From Clostridia bacterium (lineage in GTDB: Bacteria > Bacillota > Clostridia > UBA1381), in contig JAFQJD010000002.1 of NCBI GenBank assembly GCA_017415105.1, positions 43,607-107,606 of the forward strand: 64,000 nucleotides of DNA, read 5' to 3'. Of the stretch, positions 62,700 to 64,000 are shown one piece after another. Numbering within the stretch: position 1 is the first letter of the stretch; each line of letters starts with the position of its first letter. The notes beneath the pieces were generated by a model that had not been told where the DNA came from, did not search any database, and was given only the letters and a program-made list of their open reading frames with translations. Made by a program: the position numbers and the translations under genes.

Positions 62700-63248
62700 A
62701 TGAAAAATAAACTGTTAAAGCTTTTTCTGACATTTCTCAGAATAGGACTCTTTACGTTCGGCGGAGGCTATGCAATGATTCCGCTTATTCAACGTGAGGC
62801 GGTCGAGAAGAATAAATGGATAAGCGATGATGATATACTTGAGGTCATTGCGATTGCAGAATCAACACCCGGCCCGATTGCCATAAACTCGGCAACATTT
62901 ATCGGATACAAGGTTGCAGGCGTTTTTGGCTCGTTCTTTGCTACGCTTGGTGTGGTTTTGCCGTCGTTTATTATAATTCTTCTGATTTCTTTTGTGCTTC
63001 GTGAGTTTGCAGACATCAAAGCGGTTCAGTACGCATTTAACGGAATCCGTGCAGGTGTCCTTGCACTCGTTATAAAGGCGTGGTGGACGATGTATAAGAA
63101 AATGCCCAAAATCGGGCTTGCGTACTTTATAGCAATTATTGCGTTTTTAGCAACGGCAATATTTGATATAAATGTTCTGATTGTGATTGTATGTGCCGGT
63201 GTTATCGGCTTGGTTGCATCACTCATAGCTGAGAGGAGGGCAAAATAA
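62700..63248 (+). CDS. Chromate transporter, short-chain subunit 1
   Basis: A 182-residue CHR-family protein with about six helices. The N-terminal FLRIGLFTFGGGYAMIPLIQ and ESTPGPIAINSATFIGYK motifs are the family signature. Short-chain CHR proteins work as pairs; the second gene follows with a 1-nt overlap. Substrate in anaerobes is uncertain: chromate or a related oxyanion. GGAGG precedes the start. Confidence 0.9.
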   Translation: MKNKLLKLFLTFLRIGLFTFGGGYAMIPLIQREAVEKNKWISDDDILEVIAIAESTPGPIAINSATFIGYKVAGVFGSFFATLGVVLPSFIIILLISFVLREFADIKAVQYAFNGIRAGVLALVIKAWWTMYKKMPKIGLAYFIAIIAFLATAIFDINVLIVIVCAGVIGLVASLIAERRAK

Positions 63249-63829
63249 TGATATTTTTTGAATTGTTCTATACCTTCTTTAAAATTGGTGCATTCACGTT
63301 CGGCGGCGGGTACGCAATGCTTCCGCTTATTCAGGCAGAGGTTATTGCAAAGTCGTGGATTGCCGGAGATACACTCATTAACTTTATCGCCGTTGCCGAG
63401 TCAACGCCGGGCCCCTTTGCGATAAATATCGCAACGTATATCGGCTCGGAAATGGGTGGAAGCTTTGGCGTATGGGGCAGCATTTTCGGTGCGTTCTGTG
63501 CAACGCTCGGTGTGGTTATGCCGTCGTTTATTATAATTCTCATTGTGGCTAAATTCTTTGAAAAGTTCAAGGAAAGCAAAGCCGTAAAGGGTGTTATGTC
63601 AGGACTTAAGCCGGCGGTTATCGGACTTATTGCGGCGGCGGTTATCTCAATCGGCAAAACTGTGTTTGAACCGTTTTTTGTAAACTCAATAAACTTTGCT
63701 AACCCCATGCTGTGGGTGTCAGTGGGCATAACGGTAGTTATGGGCGTTCTTGCGTTCCGCAAGGTACATCCGATAATTATAATCTGCCTCTCGGCTGTGG
63801 TCGGAATTGTTGCAGGGTTTGCACTGTAA
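63248..63829 (+). CDS. Chromate transporter, short-chain subunit 2
   Basis: A 193-residue CHR-family protein, paralogous to the preceding one: FFKIGAFTFGGGYAMLPLIQ and AESTPGPFAINIATYIGSE. Together they form the N- and C-half of the transporter. Start overlaps the previous stop by 1 nt (TAATG), with GAGAGGAGGG upstream. A terminator follows. Confidence 0.9.
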   Translation: MIFFELFYTFFKIGAFTFGGGYAMLPLIQAEVIAKSWIAGDTLINFIAVAESTPGPFAINIATYIGSEMGGSFGVWGSIFGAFCATLGVVMPSFIIILIVAKFFEKFKESKAVKGVMSGLKPAVIGLIAAAVISIGKTVFEPFFVNSINFANPMLWVSVGITVVMGVLAFRKVHPIIIICLSAVVGIVAGFAL

Positions 63830-63831
63830 AA

Positions 63832-63862
63832 AATAAGGCTGTTGCACGATGCAACAGCCGCA
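63832..63862 (-). terminator. Terminator for a leftward gene at the window end
   Basis: Minus-strand GGCTGTTGC-ATCG-TGCAACAGCC followed by TTATTTTTT. Confidence 0.7.
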
Positions 63863-63879
63863 GACTGTCGAAGAACCCG

Positions 63880-63920
63880 ACTTTGCATCAAGCAAAAATC
63901 GGGTTCTTCTTCGTTTTTAT
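63880..63920 (+). terminator. Terminator of the chromate transporter pair
   Basis: GAAGAACCCGA...TCGGGTTCTTC followed by TTCGTTTTT. Confidence 0.8.
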
Positions 63921-63936
63921 TAAAAATTCGACAAAA

Positions 63937-64000
63937 TCAAATAATTTGGAAGGGGTATTGTTCCTCTTCCATTTCCATTTTGCAAGCTTTTTCAAATTCA
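63937..64000 (-). CDS. C-terminal end of an unidentified leftward gene (partial)
   Basis: An open frame of 20 codons enters from the right edge and ends in TGA at 63937-63939. The residues (EFEKACKMEMEEEQYPFQII) are charged and gene-like, and a minus-strand terminator lies 75 nt beyond. Too short to identify. Confidence 0.4.
   Translation of the reverse strand, partial: EFEKACKMEMEEEQYPFQII

Noticed and set aside
1..64000. CRISPR array, prophage or intact insertion sequence
   Set aside because: No regularly spaced repeats, phage structural genes, integrases or transposases were seen.

Overview
The window looks like the replication-origin region of a spore-forming, low-to-moderate GC Firmicute of the class Clostridia. 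The sequence shows a complete GerA/GerB/GerC germination operon, a SleB-type cortex hydrolase, a DnaD-domain protein, a DnaI/DnaC-type helicase loader, HemZ, and clostridial-looking start signals (AAAGGAG/GGAGG ribosome sites, TTGACA-17-TATAAT promoters). I cannot name the genus.

Layout. (1) 1-8.1 kb, origin: the start of rpsL and rplGB (L7Ae-like), a small lipoprotein, then dnaC/dnaI-hemZ-MBL hydrolase-dnaN-dnaA, all leftward except the lipoprotein. DnaA-box clusters lie on both sides of dnaA. The dnaA-dnaN gap has the DnaA-box plus TAG/TAA-trio arrangement of a Bacillus-type unwinding site; the other cluster lies beyond a short-chain dehydrogenase gene. From here rightward most genes point right. 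(2) 8.1-14.5 kb: trmK, nif3-like, rho, a KdpDE-like two-component pair and a Na/Pi cotransporter. (3) 14.5-18.1 kb: an AraC-controlled catabolic cluster (SDR, AroD-like, quinone reductase). (4) 18.1-26.8 kb: serS, two small membrane proteins and parB-parA leftward; the ger operon rightward behind a sigma-G-like promoter; two perfect parS sites, one inside gerB. (5) 26.8-38.6 kb: a surface protein with copper-amine-oxidase-N repeats, an XRE regulator, RNase P RNA, mltG-trmR, trxB, a DnaD protein, a VOC protein, an Fst/par-like type I toxin-antitoxin locus, and a DeoR-controlled sugar or polyol operon. (6) 38.6-46.7 kb: rpoB-rpoC with stacked terminators. (7) 46.7-56.5 kb: RpiB-like isomerase, AraC regulator, sleB, gapA, ileS, apt, a DUF5067-like lipoprotein, malQ. 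(8) 56.5-64 kb: larC-larB-larE (nickel-pincer cofactor) followed by an ABC metal or cofactor importer behind a structured leader, a DUF3842 protein, and a two-gene chromate transporter.

Most unusual content. Two families of long imperfect hairpins sit in intergenic gaps of housekeeping and sporulation operons (dnaA-dnaN, parA-parB, gerA-gerB, after gerC). Within a family the apical core is nearly identical while the stems have unrelated sequences that still pair, with G-U pairs and G/A-rich internal loops. One family shows a compensatory base-pair change. I do not recognise either family. The second is the 23-residue hydrophobic toxin with a convergent antisense RNA at 35.2-35.45 kb. The third is the leader ahead of the ABC importer.

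All coordinates, motif matches and pairings were read by eye from the sequence. No database search or folding program was run.
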